Source of the DNA: Marinihelvus sp963695135
GTDB lineage: Bacteria; Pseudomonadota; Gammaproteobacteria; Xanthomonadales; SZUA-36
DNA length: 64,000 nt
Direction of reading: 5' to 3'
NCBI GenBank assembly: GCA_963695135.1
Contig: CAVOGA010000002.1
Location: 496,001 to 560,000, forward strand
Made by a program: the position numbers and the translations under genes. The number at the start of each line of letters is the position of its first letter. Positions within the stretch are counted from its first letter, which is position 1. Of the stretch, positions 1 to 10,049 are shown piece by piece. The notes under the pieces are model-generated. The model did no database searches, had not been told where the DNA came from, and worked only from the letters and a program-made list of their open reading frames with translations.

Positions 1-2
1 TC

Positions 3-429
3 AGGGGGCACTGGTCCTTACTGTATTTCGGCTTCACCTATTGCCCGGACATCTGCCCCGGTTCCATGGTCGTTATGGCTGATGTGAAGCGCCGCCTGGC
101 GGGGGAGAGCAGCCTGGACGACCGCTATTACCTGGTGTCGGTGGATCCGGATCGGGACAGCACCGGCGCGTCTTGCCGAGTACGTCAGCTACTTTGATCC
201 GGAGTTTCACGGGCTGACCGGTGATTTCGCCCAGCTGGACATCATCACGCGCGCTGCCGGCGCAATCTACAAGCTGCCCGAGACGCCGGTGGACGATGAT
301 TACCTGGTGGCTCACTCCTCCACGCTGACCCTGGTGGATCCGGAAGGTCGCATCCACGCGATCTTCACGTCGCCGTTTGACCCGGAGAAGATTGCAGGCG
401 ACCTGCAGAGACTGCAGGCCGCCTGGTAA
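3..429 (+). CDS. SCO1/SenC-family copper chaperone, 3' part, frameshifted
   Basis: This is the C-terminal part of an SCO1/SenC protein; the start lies before the window. The family are membrane-anchored periplasmic thioredoxin-fold proteins that deliver copper to the CuA site of cytochrome c oxidase. Reading from base 3, the copper-binding CPDIC motif is at 42-56, followed by the usual VSVDPDRD segment. The third copper ligand, the His of LVAHSS, is at 313-315. The reading frame breaks near base 165: frame 3 runs into a stop at 195, while the family sequence continues in frame 1 (LAEYVSYFDPEFHGLTGDF) to the stop at 427-429. Deleting one G near 165 joins the halves. I read this as a sequence error rather than a pseudogene. 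The family assignment is firm because both metal-binding elements are present. Confidence 0.85.
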
Positions 430-439
430 GGGCAGGGAA

Positions 440-979
440 TCAGAACTTAGCGATGTAGTTTTTCGCCTCAAGGCAGGCGCTGAAACCATTTTTAAAGTTG
501 GTTATCTGCTCCTGGCTCAATTGGGCTGATTGCGCCGAGGCCGCCGCAATATCCTCGCTGGCTTCTTCTTTTTCCTCGCGCACGCGGTGGCGGCTGCGAA
601 TAATACCGGCCGCCGCGCCCCACACGGCCGCCTTGCCCGCATCGCCCCCGGCAATCGCCCCGACCAGCGCGCCCGCGGCGCCGCCGCGAACGGCGCCACC
701 GACGCCGGCGCCGGCGCCCGATGCGGCGACCGCCGCCTGGTCAGCCTGGGCTTGCTGTTGGTTGGCCTGCTGTTGTTTCTGGACGCCGAAAGGGTCCACG
801 CCGGTGTTGGTGACGGCCCACTGGTAGCAGGTGGCTTCATCTTCGGATTGCTGCTTGGCGCTTTGACCCTTGGCCGGGAACACCTGTACGTCGAGGCTTG
901 CCGCCAGGGATTGCTGTTGCGCCTGTGCCGCTGATGCGGCCAGGGCTGTCGTGATCAATAGGGTGGTTAATCGTTTCAT
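440..979 (-). CDS. secreted glycine-zipper protein
   Basis: A 179-residue protein with a clear Sec signal peptide (residues 1-20, cleavage after AQA), so it should reach the periplasm or outer membrane. Residues about 65-85 are rich in Gln and Ala. Residues about 86-125 form a glycine-zipper stretch (repeated small residues around GAGAGVGGAVRGG and GALVGAIAGG), the pattern seen in YMGG/Rick_17kDa-like envelope proteins that insert into or pack against membranes. The rest is helical and charged, with RVREEKEE near residue 133. Two Cys residues (in ATCYQW and SACLEA) could form a disulfide. It is not a lipoprotein because no lipobox Cys follows the signal. It is convergent with the SCO gene, and another secreted-protein gene lies 14 bases upstream on the same strand. 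The exact function is unknown. Confidence 0.75.
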   Translation of the reverse strand: MKRLTTLLITTALAASAAQAQQQSLAASLDVQVFPAKGQSAKQQSEDEATCYQWAVTNTGVDPFGVQKQQQANQQQAQADQAAVAASGAGAGVGGAVRGGAAGALVGAIAGGDAGKAAVWGAAAGIIRSRHRVREEKEEASEDIAAASAQSAQLSQEQITNFKNGFSACLEAKNYIAKF

Positions 980-993
980 GGTGGTCGCCTCGC

Positions 994-1410
994 TTAGTCG
1001 TTGTCTGCCGGCGTGCAGGCGCCGAACACGGTGATGCTTCTGCCGGTTTCCGAGGCTGAGAAGGTCGCCAGCCCGGTCAGCTCCTCGACGTAGAAGGAAT
1101 AGGCACGATCCCGTTCAAAACCCTGCAGAATCAGGTACCCATCCGCGCGCCGTACATTGTCCGCTGCGCTCTGGCGGTTGAGACCGCTGGCCTCGGTCGT
1201 GGACAGCGTGCCCGCTTCTGCATCCACGATAATGAAGCGCGGGATGTCCAGCGAATCGGTATGAAAGGGTTTGCACTCGCTGCCTTCCAGGCAGACCTGG
1301 GCTTCGACGCTGGCGCACAGCATCAGGTCAACGCCTTGCACATTGTCGGCAAGGACCGGACCGGTGCCCAGCAGGGCGGTGCCCAGTAACAGCGGAATAA
1401 TGGACTTCAT
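994..1410 (-). CDS. hypothetical secreted protein
   Basis: A 138-residue protein with a signal peptide ending in VLA (cleavage near residue 21), predicted periplasmic. The mature part has four Cys (LMLCAS, AQVCLEGSECK, FGACTP), which could pair as disulfides, and looks mostly beta-stranded (FIIVDAEAGTL, YLILQGFERD, SFYVEELTG). I do not recognise a family. The gene is 14 bases upstream of the glycine-zipper gene on the same strand, so the two may be cotranscribed. About 220 bases separate it from the divergent DUF3313 gene, leaving room for promoters in both directions. Codon use and composition match the neighbours and support a real gene. Confidence 0.6.
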   Translation of the reverse strand: MKSIIPLLLGTALLGTGPVLADNVQGVDLMLCASVEAQVCLEGSECKPFHTDSLDIPRFIIVDAEAGTLSTTEASGLNRQSAADNVRRADGYLILQGFERDRAYSFYVEELTGLATFSASETGRSITVFGACTPADND

Positions 1411-1629
1411 GTTGAGTACCTCGTTTCGTAACCTGGTGGAAAGCGCTTGACCCGGCGACTCTAATATCAGGGCAGGGCGAGCGGGCGAGAGCGATTTATT
1501 TGGTCAATGACAGCTGTTTTCACCTGAATTCTGTTATGTTTAGTTTGCGTGCGAGGCATTATATTCCTTCACGTGCACGATCGGCCCGATATTGGCCGAT
1601 GAATCTTTCATCAGGAGACCGGATAGACC

Positions 1630-2328
1630 ATGACGTTTTCGAACCGTTTGATTAAGACCCTCTCGTTGGCCCTGTTGTTTTCCATGGCCCTGAGCACGCC
1701 CCTGCTGGCCAAGGACAAGAAGGAAGACGCCAAGTTGCCCGAGGTGACCAAGGATGGCCTGCATCTGCAGCCGAACACCGAGGCCTATGCCGTCTATGCA
1801 CTTCCTGGTGCGAGCCTGGCCCAGTACGACGAAGTCTGGCTGATTGACTGCTACGTGCAATTCGTGAAGGACTGGCAGCGCAACTATAACCTGGAGGAAA
1901 TCAGCCTTGAGGGCCAGGTATCCAACAGGGAAATGGAAGAGATCAAGAGCAAGGTAGCTGCGGAATTCAAAAAAGTTTTCACCAAGGTGCTGACCGACAA
2001 CGGCGACAAGGTGGTGTCCGCGGCAGGCAAGAATGTACTCGTCGTTCGGCCGGCGATCATTAACCTTGACCCTACCGCACCGGACACGCAGATCGGCTGG
2101 CAAACGACCGTGGTGCGCTCCGCGGGTTCCATGACGCTCTACATGGAACTGTATGACTCCACGACCAATACCTTGCTGGCGCGCATTATTGATCCGCAGT
2201 ACGACCGGGAGGCCATTGCGCAACGCGCGAATACCGTGACCAACACGGCCGCCGCTGATCGCATTCTGACCATGTGGGCCAAGCGGCTCGCCGAACATCT
2301 CGGCTCGACGCAGAAAGCCACGGGCTGA
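1630..2328 (+). CDS. DUF3313-family secreted protein
   Basis: A 232-residue protein with a signal peptide (hydrophobic LALLFSMALSTPLLA, cleavage near residue 27). The mature protein matches the pattern of DUF3313, a family of gammaproteobacterial envelope proteins of unknown function often annotated as lipoproteins: a YDEVWLIDC segment, a long central helix, VLVVRPAIINLDPTAPD, then MTLYMELYDSTTNTLLARIIDPQYD. This copy has no lipobox, so it is probably soluble in the periplasm. The start is preceded by AGGAGACC, a good ribosome-binding site. A strong terminator follows the gene at 2375-2400, so it is probably a single-gene unit. The family call rests on recognising the segments and on size; no function is known. 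Confidence 0.7.
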   Translation: MTFSNRLIKTLSLALLFSMALSTPLLAKDKKEDAKLPEVTKDGLHLQPNTEAYAVYALPGASLAQYDEVWLIDCYVQFVKDWQRNYNLEEISLEGQVSNREMEEIKSKVAAEFKKVFTKVLTDNGDKVVSAAGKNVLVVRPAIINLDPTAPDTQIGWQTTVVRSAGSMTLYMELYDSTTNTLLARIIDPQYDREAIAQRANTVTNTAAADRILTMWAKRLAEHLGSTQKATG

Positions 2329-2374
2329 GGCAACTCCGGGTTCTGGTTCCGTTCGGGACCATCGTTTTACGAAA

Positions 2375-2400
2375 AAGCCCGCTGGTAACCCAGCGGGCTT
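2375..2400 (+). terminator. rho-independent terminator
   Basis: Perfect 11-bp stem (AAGCCCGCTGG with CCAGCGGGCTT) and a TAAC loop, followed by ATTTT. It sits 47 bases after the DUF3313 stop and ends that transcript. Confidence 0.85.
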
Positions 2401-2547
2401 ATTTTCAGGTTGCGGGCTCACAAGCGCTGGACCGGCACAAACCGGAAGCATCGGCGGAAGAATCGTCCCTGATAAAACCCCTGCTTTTACGGAACGGGGC
2501 CTTATCCCTGCCGTCATTTACCCGCACGTTTCATGGAGACCTTGAGA

Positions 2548-3018
2548 ATGCATAGAATCCTGTTTGTCTGCATGGGCAATATCTGCCGGTCGCCGACCGC
2601 GGAAGGCTATTTTCGCCATCACCTGGCGCGGACGGGGCTTGGCGATCAGTTTATTGTCGACTCGGCCGGTACCCACGGCTATCACGTGGGCAATCCGCCC
2701 GACCCCCGGGCGCAGGAGACCGCTGCCGGCAGGGGTGTGGACCTCAGTGCGCTGCGGGCGCGGCAGGTGGCCGCGGAAGATTTTCGTGATTTTGACCTGA
2801 TCATCGCCATGGATCGCGACAACCTGCGGCGGCTCCGCGAGCTCGATCCCGGTGACGGGGCAGAACTGGCCCTGATGCTGAAGTATTCACCGGGCTCTGA
2901 AACCCCTGCCGAAGTGCCGGATCCCTACTATGGCGGCCAGGCCGGGTTTGAGCACATGTGCGACCTGTTGGACGAGGCCACCAGGGGCCTACTGGACCAT
3001 ATCGTCAATGCACGCTGA
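2548..3018 (+). CDS. low molecular weight protein-tyrosine phosphatase
   Basis: A 156-residue LMW-PTP-family enzyme (Wzb/YfkJ-like), which hydrolyses phosphotyrosine through a cysteinyl-phosphate intermediate. The P-loop CMGNICRS is at residues 8-15, with nucleophile Cys8 and phosphate-binding Arg14. The general-acid Asp lies in the C-terminal VPDPYYGG motif. HGYHVGNPPDPRA matches the family loop that shapes substrate choice. I chose the ATG at 2548 because GGAG sits 9 bases upstream and MHRILFVCMGN is the normal N-terminus; an in-frame ATG at 2533 would add five residues. No tyrosine kinase or capsule genes lie nearby, so this looks like a stand-alone cytoplasmic enzyme and its substrate cannot be inferred here. 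Confidence 0.93.
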   Translation: MHRILFVCMGNICRSPTAEGYFRHHLARTGLGDQFIVDSAGTHGYHVGNPPDPRAQETAAGRGVDLSALRARQVAAEDFRDFDLIIAMDRDNLRRLRELDPGDGAELALMLKYSPGSETPAEVPDPYYGGQAGFEHMCDLLDEATRGLLDHIVNAR

Positions 3019-3097
3019 GCGCCTGGTGCTGGTCGCTGTACCGCGGGAAGACAATCGCGTAGACTGTTGAAGTACAAGTTAAATCCTGGTCGCCATT

Positions 3098-6000
3098 ATG
3101 ATACGGACATCCATCATGGCAGGCCTGCTGGGCACGCTGTTGGTGACCAACGCATTGGGGCAGGGAGTGCCCAACGTTGTTCAGACACCGGGCGAGTTGA
3201 TCAGCGGACCTAATGCCCCCGAGGCGGGCCGCACCGCGGTGATCGCCTACCACGGTGACATGCTCATCACCTTTCCCGAGGCGCCGGGCAGTCCGCCGGG
3301 CGATTACCTGGTGCGCGCCTGGGACATTTCCGACCCGGCCAATCCCGTTGTCACCCAGACCCTGGGCGGCACACGCCATGGCTTCATGGCGCACGGGTTC
3401 ATGAAAACCGGTGCGCTGCTGAATTCGGGCTACAGTTTCACGGTAGATTCCGCTGGCGTGGTTGCCGAGGCCGCACAGGGCCTGTCATTTCCCCGCCTCG
3501 GTTGGGGGCACTCCGGCATGAGCCGCCCCTGGGGCGTGACGGATTTCTGGAGCTACGGGGACACCAGCCAGCCGGCGGAAATTCACCTGCGCGGCACGTT
3601 CAACCGGCCACCGGATGCGGTCTTTGATCCGGTAGGCGCCACCGGTGTCATTGGCCACGCGTTCATCTTCGGCACCACGCTGTATTACGCCTCCGACCAG
3701 TCCCGCACCGGGATCGCCGCGTGGGATGTCACGGATCCCTCAGATCCGCAGCTGCTGGATGTTTTGACCGAGGGTAACGTGGGCGGTTACTGGCCCGACC
3801 CGGTTGGCATCAACGGCCGTTTGTATTTCTTCTTTCCACGCAACCAGCCCACTGGCGGCTATGCCGTGGTGGATGCCACCGATCCGACGAACCTGACCCT
3901 GGTGGCGGATGTCCCGGTAGACGGCAACCCGAACTACGCCCAATTCCAGGACGAATATGCTTTTACCGAGCGTTACAAGATCGACATGCGCACCTTCCAG
4001 GTCGTCCTGGCCCTGGATGAAGCGGGAGATAATCGTCCCGGCGTGCCCATCGACACCAGCCAGTTTTCCCTGCCGATCGGAAACCTGGTCGTCACCGGTG
4101 GTCTGTATACCGGTGGTAACTGCAGTGTGCCCGGGTTCGGCAGCCACTGCGGAACCGGCATGTCCATCTGGGCGCACCAGGCGGCGCCCGATACCCGGGG
4201 ACCCTTCGTGGGCTACCACCGGCCGCTGGACGGCGAGTCGGGGTTTCCCGTCACCCACAGCATCCAGGTGCTCATCCACGAGACGCTGAAGTCGGAAACC
4301 ATCAATGCCTCGACCGTCGTGCTGCGCTCCATCGGCCCGGATGGTGCGCAGGTGCCTGCCGACTATTTCTTTCGCCTCCAACGACATTCTCTCCATCGTG
4401 CCGCGCCAGCCGCTGGCCGAAGACACGACCTACGAGGTGGAGTTCGTGGCTGACGGCATCCAGGACGCGGTCGGCAACGGCATGCAGGCTTACAGCTTTC
4501 GCTTCTCAACAGGAAATGCGGTCTCGGGCGGCAACCGGCGGCCGGAGATCAGCGCGTTCACCGTCAACACCCAGCCGATTGCGCCGCAGGGTATCGCGAC
4601 CTTCAGCGCCACGGCGGATGACCCGGACGGGGACCCGCTGCAATACCGCTTCGATTTTGGGGACGGGACGGCCACGGACTGGCAGGGCAGCGATGAAAGC
4701 GCCCATCAGTACCTTGTTGAAGGCCACTACACCGCCCTGGTCCAGGTGCGTGATGATGCCGGTTCGGTTGCCACGCGAAGCGTCAGCGTGAGCGTGGTCA
4801 ATCCCGTGACCGGCCAGCAGGGTGCTGCCAGCGGACCACAGGCCCTGGCAAGCAATGGGCAGCTGTGGGTGGTGAATCCCGACAACGACACCGTAACCCG
4901 CTTTGATGCCGGCAGCCGCCTGCGGATTGATGAGATCCGCACCTGCGCGGATCCGCGCAGCGTGGCCATCGACAGCCAGAACCGGGCATGGATTACCTGT
5001 CACGATGCGGACCAGGTGCTGGTGCTGGGCCCCGACGGGCGCCGGGCCGGCGTGATTGACCTGGGGTACGGGGCATCGCCCTTCGCCGTGGCCTTTAACG
5101 CCGTCGACAACCGCATGCTGGTTTCGCTCTACGGCAGCGGCGAAGTCGTCCTGGTCTCCGCCGTGAGCCTGCAGGTGGTCGACCGCCTCGCGGTCGGCCC
5201 CACGCCCCGGGCGATCGCCATCACGGCCGACGGCAGCCGCGCCCTGGTCACGCGCTTCATTTCGCCGGACAGCGGCGGCGAGGTCTATGACCTGGCGTTG
5301 TCGGCCAGCGCGGTTTCCCGGAGCGGCGTGATCCATCTCGCCCACCAGTGGGGCATCGACGACCGCGCCGACGGCCGCGGAATTCCCAACTACCTGTCGG
5401 CGGTGGCGATCGCCCCGGACGGTGGCCGCGCGTGGGTAACAGCCAAGAAAGACAACCTCACCCGGGGCACCTATTTTTCGGGAATTAACCTCGACCAGGA
5501 CAACACGGTGCGCGCCACGTTGATGCAAATCGACCTGGCCGGCGGCGAGGAGATTTTCGAACTGCGCAGTGACCTGGATAACAGCGAACAGCCCAGCGCG
5601 CTGGCTTTTTCCACCTTTGGTGACTACCTGTACATCACCCTGCAGGGCAACAATGCCGTGCTGGTGGTGGACACGCTCAAGATCAACGCCGGTTTTACCG
5701 GTGCGTCCAGCGTGGTGAGTCGCGTTGGGACGGGCCTGGCCCCGCAGGGCGTCCTCTACGATGCGGGCCGGCAGCGCCTGTGGGTCCAGGATTTCATGGA
5801 CCGCACGGTGACCGTGCTGGACACCTCCGGCTTTGAAGCGGGCAACGGGCCGGGCTTTCCCCGGCAAACACTGGCCAAGGTGGGTCGTGAAGCCCTGCAG
5901 TCCGGGGTGTTACTCGGCAAGCAGGTGTTCTACAACGCCTCGGACCCGCGCATGAGCGGGGAGGGTTATATGAGCTGCGCAAGCTGTCATATCGATGGCG

Positions 6001-7403
6001 GGCACGACGGACGCAGCTTTGATTTCACGGATCGCGGCGAGGGCGTGCGCAACACCACCAGTCTGCGCGGCCGTGCCGGGATGGGTCACGGCCTGGTGCA
6101 CTGGTCAGCCAACTTCGACGAGATCCAGGATTTTGAGCACGACATCCGCGGCGCCTTTGGCGGCACCGGTTTTCTCTCTGATGCCCAGTTTGCGGGCGCG
6201 TCGACGCCGCTCGGCCCGCCCAAAGCCGGTTTGAGCGCCGAGCTGGATGCGCTGGCTGCCTATCTCGGCAGCCTGGATCGCCAGACCGTGCCGCGCTCGC
6301 CGCACCGGCAAAGCGACGGTGCGCTGACGACCGCAGCCCAGGCCGGCGCCACGGTATTTGCCGACAACGGGTGTGCAAGCTGTCATGGCGGCGTGGATGG
6401 CACCATCAGCACGAACCTGGTCCTCAACCTGCGCGATGTGGGCACCCACGGCAGCGATTCCGGCGGGCGGCTTGGTGGTCCCCTGGCCGGCATCGATATT
6501 CCGACGCTCAACGGCGCCTGGAACACAGCACCGTACCTGCATAACGGCGCTGCACCCGATCTGGAACAGGTGTTCCTGACCACCAACGGCCGGACCTGGC
6601 AGGCCGAAGAGGGCAGCGGCAGCGCCCAGGAGCTCGACAGCGAGCACTGGTCCCTTGGCGGGCTGGCCGTGGTTCGGGAAGGGGCGTTCCTGGCCTTTGA
6701 TCCTGGCGAGCAGGTGAGCCTCGCCGTCGACGGCGATGGCGGGGGGGCTGCGACACTGCGCTTGCGCTATCACGCCAATTACCAGGACGCCGATTTGCGC
6801 GTCACGGTTGCCGGGAACGGCCAGGATGTCATGGCCCCGCGAACCATCCGGGACTGGCGTTACCAGGCATGGCGCACCCTGGATATTCCCGTTGTCCTTA
6901 ATCCCGGTAATAACACCGTTGTGGTCCGTTACGACGCGGGCGGGGGATTTGCGCTGGATGAAATCACGATCCTGGATACGCCCCCGGCGCTCAGTGCGGC
7001 GACGCCGCATGCCCGCGTGGTGAGCGAGTCTGAATCCCGGCGCAATGAGCTCATCGCTTACCTGAACCAGCTCGATGCCCGTCCCGCGGCGGCGCGCGCC
7101 GTGGCGATCACCGGCCCGGGCGGCAATGAACCCCTCGCGGGCACGGTTACCCTGGCTGGCACCGCCTCGAACGGCCAGCTGCAACTGGCGGTGAACAATG
7201 GACCATTCCGGGCGGTGTCCGGCCAGGGCAACTGGTCCTATGCCTGGGACACCCGGGAAGTGGCTGACGGTGCGCACGTCATTACCGTGCGCAACATTGA
7301 TCCGCTGACCGGCACCTGGGTGGAAACGCAGCGCGAGTTCGAAGTGCGCCAGGGCCAGGTGGACAACGGTGATGTGATTTTCAGCGATTCCTTCGAACCC
7401 TGA
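3098..7403 (+). CDS. large secreted multidomain protein: LVIVD-like repeats, Ig-like and PKD domains, beta-propeller, dihaem cytochrome c; one frameshift
   Basis: Once one extra base is removed near 4370 (in TTTC), this encodes about 1434 residues. In order: a signal peptide ending NALG; an N-terminal region with WDISDPANP and WDVTDPSDP repeats like LVIVD propellers (about 30-380); a Big_5/SbsA-like Ig domain ending FRFSTGN (about 390-475); a PKD domain (about 480-570, DFGDGTATDW); a YVTN/NHL-like propeller (about 580-910); two CASCH haem sites (about 960 and 1092) with dihaem cytochrome c peroxidase/MauG-like surroundings (NTTSLRGRAGMGHGLVHW, NTAPYLHNGAAPDLEQVF); a CBM-like beta domain, an Ig-like domain and the terminus VIFSDSFEP. 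It should be exported and carry two covalent c-type haems, so redox activity in the periplasm or outside the cell is likely. The substrate is unknown. It stands alone between the phosphatase gene and uvrC. Confidence 0.8.
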
Positions 7404-7425
7404 GCCCGGCATAACAAGGCCGGGC
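7404..7425 (+). other. GC-rich hairpin after the cytochrome gene
   Basis: GCCCGGC (7404-7410) pairs perfectly with GCCGGGC (7419-7425) across an 8-base loop, starting one base after the stop codon. No T run follows, so it may be a 3'-end stabiliser or a rho-assisted end rather than a classic terminator. Confidence 0.45.
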
Positions 7426-7472
7426 GCCTCGGTTAAACTTGGGCGCCGCTTCGCCATGATCCTTGCGACCCG

Positions 7473-9337
7473 ATGACCGATCCGCACGACCGCAAAAAAG
7501 GTAACAAATCTGCACCGCGCGGGACGCCGCCCGATTTTGACGGTAAGGCGGCCGCGCGAAAGCTGCCCACCGGTCCCGGCGTCTACCTGTTCCGGGACGA
7601 GGCGGGCACGGTGCTGTACGTGGGCAAGGCGGCAGACCTGCGCAAACGCGTCTCCAGCTACTTCGACGCGCGCCCGAAAGGCACGCGCATCATGCGCATG
7701 GTGTCGCGCATTCGCGATATTGATACGGCCCTGACCCGCAGCGAGGGCGAGGCGCTGCTGCTTGAGAACGAGTGGATCAAGGCGCACGGGCCGCGTTACA
7801 ACGTGCTGCTGCGCGATGACAAGAGCTACCCGTGGATCGTCATGACCACCAACCAGGACTTTCCGCGTATCGCCTTTCACCGCGGACGCCGGGACAAGGG
7901 CAAGACCTACCTGGGACCTTATCCCTCGGCCAGTTCCGTGCGCGAGAGCATCAACCTGATCCAGAAGACCTTTCGTGTGCGCAACTGCGAGGACAGCATC
8001 TTCGCCCATCGGGCCCGGCCGTGTCTCCAGTACCAGATCAAGCGCTGCACGGCGCCCTGCGTGGACCTCGTCAGCAAGGCGGATTACGCCCAGCAGGTCG
8101 ATGACGCGCTCCTGTTCCTGGGCGGTGAAAGCCAGAAGGTCATCACCCGGCTGATCGACCGCATGGAAAAAGCGTCCGCTGCGCTGCGCTTCGAGGAAGC
8201 GGCCATGTTCCGGGACCAGATCAACACGCTGAAGAAAATGCAGGCCCAGCAGTTCGTATCGCACGGCAGCGGCGATATCGATGTTATCGCGCTGGCCCGT
8301 GAGCAGGGCGCCAGCTGCGTGCAGGTCATGACCTTCCGCGGCGGACGGAACCTGGGTCAGCGCAGCTACTTTCCGTCGCATACCGCCGGCTTCGAGGACG
8401 GCGAGGTCATGCAGGCGTTCCTGGGGCAGTTTTACCGCGAGCGTATGCCGCCCGCGGATCTGCTCGTGTCCTGTGATCTGCCCCAGCGCGAACTGTTTGC
8501 GGAGGTGTTCAGCGAGCGCGCCGGGCGCAAGGTGCAGATTCAGCCGAACCCCCGCGGGGAGCGTCGCCAGTGGCTGGAGCTGACGCGGCGCAACGCGGTT
8601 CATGCCCTGCAGATGAACCTGGCGTCCGACGCGAGGATCTCCTCCCAGTTCGAGGCACTGCGCAAGTTGCTGAAGCTGGAGGAAGCGCCTGCGACCCTCG
8701 AGTGCTTCGATATTTCCCACACCAGCGGCAACCAGACCGTGGGCTCCTGCGTGGTGTTCGATCAGCAGGGCGCCGTTAAATCCCACTACCGGCGTTTTAA
8801 CCTCAAAGGCATAACACCGGGTGATGACTACGCGGCCATGCGCCAGGTGTCTGACGCGGCGTTACCAGCGCATGAGCGAGGAGGGCGCCGAGATGCCGGG
8901 CCTGATCATCGTGGACGGGGGCAAGGGACAGCTGACCCAGGCCCGGGAGGTGCTTGGCGACCTCGGGCTGGCGCGACCTGCCGCTGATGGGCGTGGCCAA
9001 GGGGCCGTCACGGCGGGCGGGTCACGAGGAATGGGTGTTTGCCGACCCGCCACGCAGCCTGGTGCCCGGTCCCGAGTCTCCGGCCTCGCACCTGGTGCAG
9101 CAGATTCGTGACGAAGCGCACCGTTTTGCCATCACCGGTCACCGCGGACGGCGGCAAAAGGCGGCCACCAGCTCGCCGCTGGAGGGCATTCCCGGCGTCG
9201 GGGCAGGGCGGCGCAAGGCCCTGCTCAGTCATTTCGGGGGCATTCGCGGTGTGCGCCAGGCCGGCGTCGAGGAACTGGCCAGCGTGCCGGGCGTGAGCCA
9301 GGCGCTGGCGCAGAGGATTTTCGATGCACTGCATTAA
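7473..9337 (+). CDS. uvrC: excinuclease ABC subunit C, two frameshifts
   Basis: UvrC makes both incisions beside a UvrB-bound lesion in nucleotide excision repair. The N-terminal GIY-YIG nuclease is clear (PGVYLFRDEAGTVLYVGKAA), then the Cys-rich RPCLQYQIKRCTAPC segment, the UVR motif region (EEAAMFRDQINTLKKM), the RNase H-like second nuclease (ECFDISHTSGNQTVGSCV, LIIVDGGKGQL) and a C-terminal helix-hairpin-helix pair (GIPGVGAGRRKALLSHFGG, SVPGVSQALAQRI). The frame breaks twice inside conserved sequence, at about T8850 and C8974. Removing one base at each gives 620 residues, close to the E. coli length of 610. A TAAACT -10-like box lies at 7434-7439. pgsA follows 97 bases downstream, the usual gammaproteobacterial partner. 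Confidence 0.95.
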
Positions 9338-9434
9338 GACTGATTCGCCAATGCAGCCGGGCTTTCTTGCTGAATCGCTGGCGCCTCTCGCCGGGTGTTT
9401 GAGATAATCCCTGCATCGCTCAAGAGTTGTGCCC

Positions 9435-10049
9435 ATGCATCTGAACGCCCCCATTGTGCTGACCCTGCTGAGGATTGCCCTGATCCCGGTGCTGGTGCTG
9501 TGTTTTTACCTGCCGACGACCTGGTCAAACGAGTTGGCGGTGGTGGTGTTCGTTACCGCGGCCGTCACTGACTGGGCCGACGGTTACCTGGCGCGGCGCT
9601 GGGACCAGCTCAGCGACTTTGGCGCCTTCCTGGACCCGGTGGCGGACAAGCTGATGGTCGCCGTTGCCCTGGTGTTGCTGGTGGAGCGCAACCCAACGCC
9701 CCTGTTTGCCATGGCCGCCGCGGTGATTATCGGGCGCGAGATTGTGATTTCCGCCCTGCGCGAATGGATGTCCGAGATGGGTGAGCGGGGCAGGGTCAAG
9801 GTATCCCGCATTGGCAAGTTGAAAACCATTTTCCAGATGGTCGCCATTGGCATGCTGCTGTACCAGGATGACCTCTGGCGAATTCCGGTCTACTTTATCG
9901 GCGAGATACTGCTGTACCTGGCCGCCGGGCTGACCCTCTGGTCCATGTGGGTTTACCTCGCTTCCGCCTGGCCTATCATGGCGCGCAAGAGTCCCAGGCC
10001 TGACGTGGCCAGGATTGGTCAAGATCAGAAAGGTGAAGATGATGAGTGA
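9435..10049 (+). CDS. pgsA: CDP-diacylglycerol--glycerol-3-phosphate 3-phosphatidyltransferase
   Basis: PgsA makes phosphatidylglycerol phosphate from CDP-diacylglycerol and glycerol 3-phosphate, the committed step to phosphatidylglycerol and cardiolipin, in the inner membrane. The CDP-alcohol phosphotransferase signature is complete: DWADGYLARR, then GAFLDPVADKL, giving the DxxDG-AR-G-D-D metal and substrate residues at about 47-74. Four to five hydrophobic segments surround it. The ATG at 9435 is preferred over a GTG two codons earlier because MHLNAPIVLTLLRI matches the usual start. Its 3' end overlaps the beginning of ispG, so the two are translationally linked. A GATAAT box near 9403 may serve as the -10. 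The C-terminal tail after residue 190 is charged and slightly longer than in E. coli. Confidence 0.95.
   Translation: MHLNAPIVLTLLRIALIPVLVLCFYLPTTWSNELAVVVFVTAAVTDWADGYLARRWDQLSDFGAFLDPVADKLMVAVALVLLVERNPTPLFAMAAAVIIGREIVISALREWMSEMGERGRVKVSRIGKLKTIFQMVAIGMLLYQDDLWRIPVYFIGEILLYLAAGLTLWSMWVYLASAWPIMARKSPRPDVARIGQDQKGEDDE

Noticed and set aside
4506..5867. Minus-strand open frame of 453 codons in the propeller gene
   Set aside because: Antisense shadow without recognisable domains; the plus strand carries clear PKD and propeller repeats.
6105..8786. Very long minus-strand open frame (893 codons) across the cytochrome gene and uvrC
   Set aside because: It is antisense to two well-supported genes, shows no family motif, and long shadow frames are common in GC-rich DNA.
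8847..8976. Programmed frameshifting in uvrC (and likewise in sdhA, holB, fadD)
   Set aside because: No slippery heptamer with a downstream structure is seen, and the same +1 pattern recurs in many unrelated genes, which points to sequence errors.
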